Source: an uncultured Sphingomonas sp. (GTDB lineage Bacteria; Pseudomonadota; Alphaproteobacteria; Sphingomonadales; Sphingomonadaceae). Taken from it: DNA of 64,000 nucleotides. The stretch is from contig CAJYIX010000020.1 in the NCBI GenBank assembly GCA_913775315.1, positions 140,266 through 204,265 of the forward strand, read 5' to 3'. The position numbers and the translations under genes are program-made. This document shows, piece by piece, positions 63,895-64,000 of the stretch. A model generated the notes under the pieces. It did no database searches. It was not told the DNA's origin and worked only from the letters and a program-made list of their open reading frames with translations. Each line of letters begins with the position of its first letter. The first letter of the stretch is position 1.

Positions 63895-64000
63895 TCACAG
63901 CCAGAAGATGATGGTGGCAGCGAGGGCGACGGCGGAGAAGAAGGCGTTTGGGCACCGATCGTAGCGGGTGGCGACACGGCGCCAGTCCTTCAGACGGCCG
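63895..64000 (-). mobile_element. IS5-family transposase C-terminus and IS end (partial)
   Basis: The minus strand encodes GRLKDWRRVATRYDRCPNAF then FSAVALAATIIFWL and stop: the C-terminal K-D-x-R-R-x-A-T-R-Y-D signature of IS5/IS427-type DDE transposases. The gene continues beyond the right edge. Just left of the stop, GGGTCAGGACTC (around 63878-63890) is a good candidate for the terminal inverted repeat. Confidence 0.85.

Overview
The window is a high-GC alphaproteobacterial chromosome segment, most likely from a Sphingomonas-type organism (Sphingomonadaceae). The clues are the CckA/DivL cell-cycle kinases, a ChvI-ChvG-HprK-RapZ-EIIA-HPr operon, AddAB in place of RecBCD, AmgK-MurU peptidoglycan recycling, several TonB/FadL-type outer-membrane proteins, and GTG/TTG starts with dense ATGA/TGATG overlaps. 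This is inference from protein content; no 16S rRNA is present.

Layout. 1-4.4 kb (minus): exopolysaccharide export module (outer-membrane lipoprotein, chain-length regulator, tyrosine-kinase-like ATPase, outer-membrane barrel) in the order typical of XrtA/PEP-CTERM clusters, cut by the window edge. 4.5-7.3 kb (minus): CckA and a single-domain response regulator. 7.4-11.8 kb (plus): ChvI/ChvG with the regulatory PTS (HprK, RapZ, EIIA, HPr). 11.9-16.8 kb (plus): small protein, IF-1 paralogue, ParS-like protein, GFA enzyme, rRNA/tRNA methyltransferase, then bioF-bioD-bioA, where bioA carries an in-frame stop. 16.9-20.5 kb: tRNA-His, amino-acid dehydrogenase, TPR protein, degenerate GspE-like ATPase, 2OG-Fe(II) oxygenase. 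20.6-25.2 kb (minus): TonB-dependent receptor and beta-helix lipoprotein behind Pho-box-like repeats. 25.5-36.7 kb (minus): a very compact run divL-tsaE-amgK-murU-addB-addA followed by trxA.

36.9-43.4 kb: lipoprotein, YbjN protein, proC, hemerythrin-like protein, FadL, DUF4349 lipoprotein, purC, DUF4168 protein. 43.7-48.5 kb: tRNA-Val, HU, Lon and an M1 peptidase. 48.5-52.7 kb: Ca2+/H+ antiporter, small proteins, L,D-transpeptidase-like protein, diguanylate cyclase. 52.9-57.8 kb (minus): clpX, clpP, glycosyltransferase, a repeat block, and trigger factor with a long Lys/Ala tail; then tRNA-Leu. 58.1-60.6 kb (plus): Pro-rich protein, sufE, cyclophilin, queA. From about 60.6 kb to the end the sequence becomes visibly more AT-rich and holds a cytosine-5 DNA methyltransferase, a PD-(D/E)XK endonuclease, a HEPN-like gene and the end of an IS5-family element: a horizontally acquired defence island.

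Functionally the window joins envelope and cell-cycle control (CckA, DivL, ChvGI), protein quality control (Lon, ClpXP, trigger factor, Trx) and cell-wall recycling. The most notable oddities are the nonsense codon in bioA, the DivL Tyr-for-His substitution, the GspE-like protein with a ruined P-loop, the phosphate-type operator in front of the lipoprotein/receptor pair, and the R-M/HEPN/IS island.
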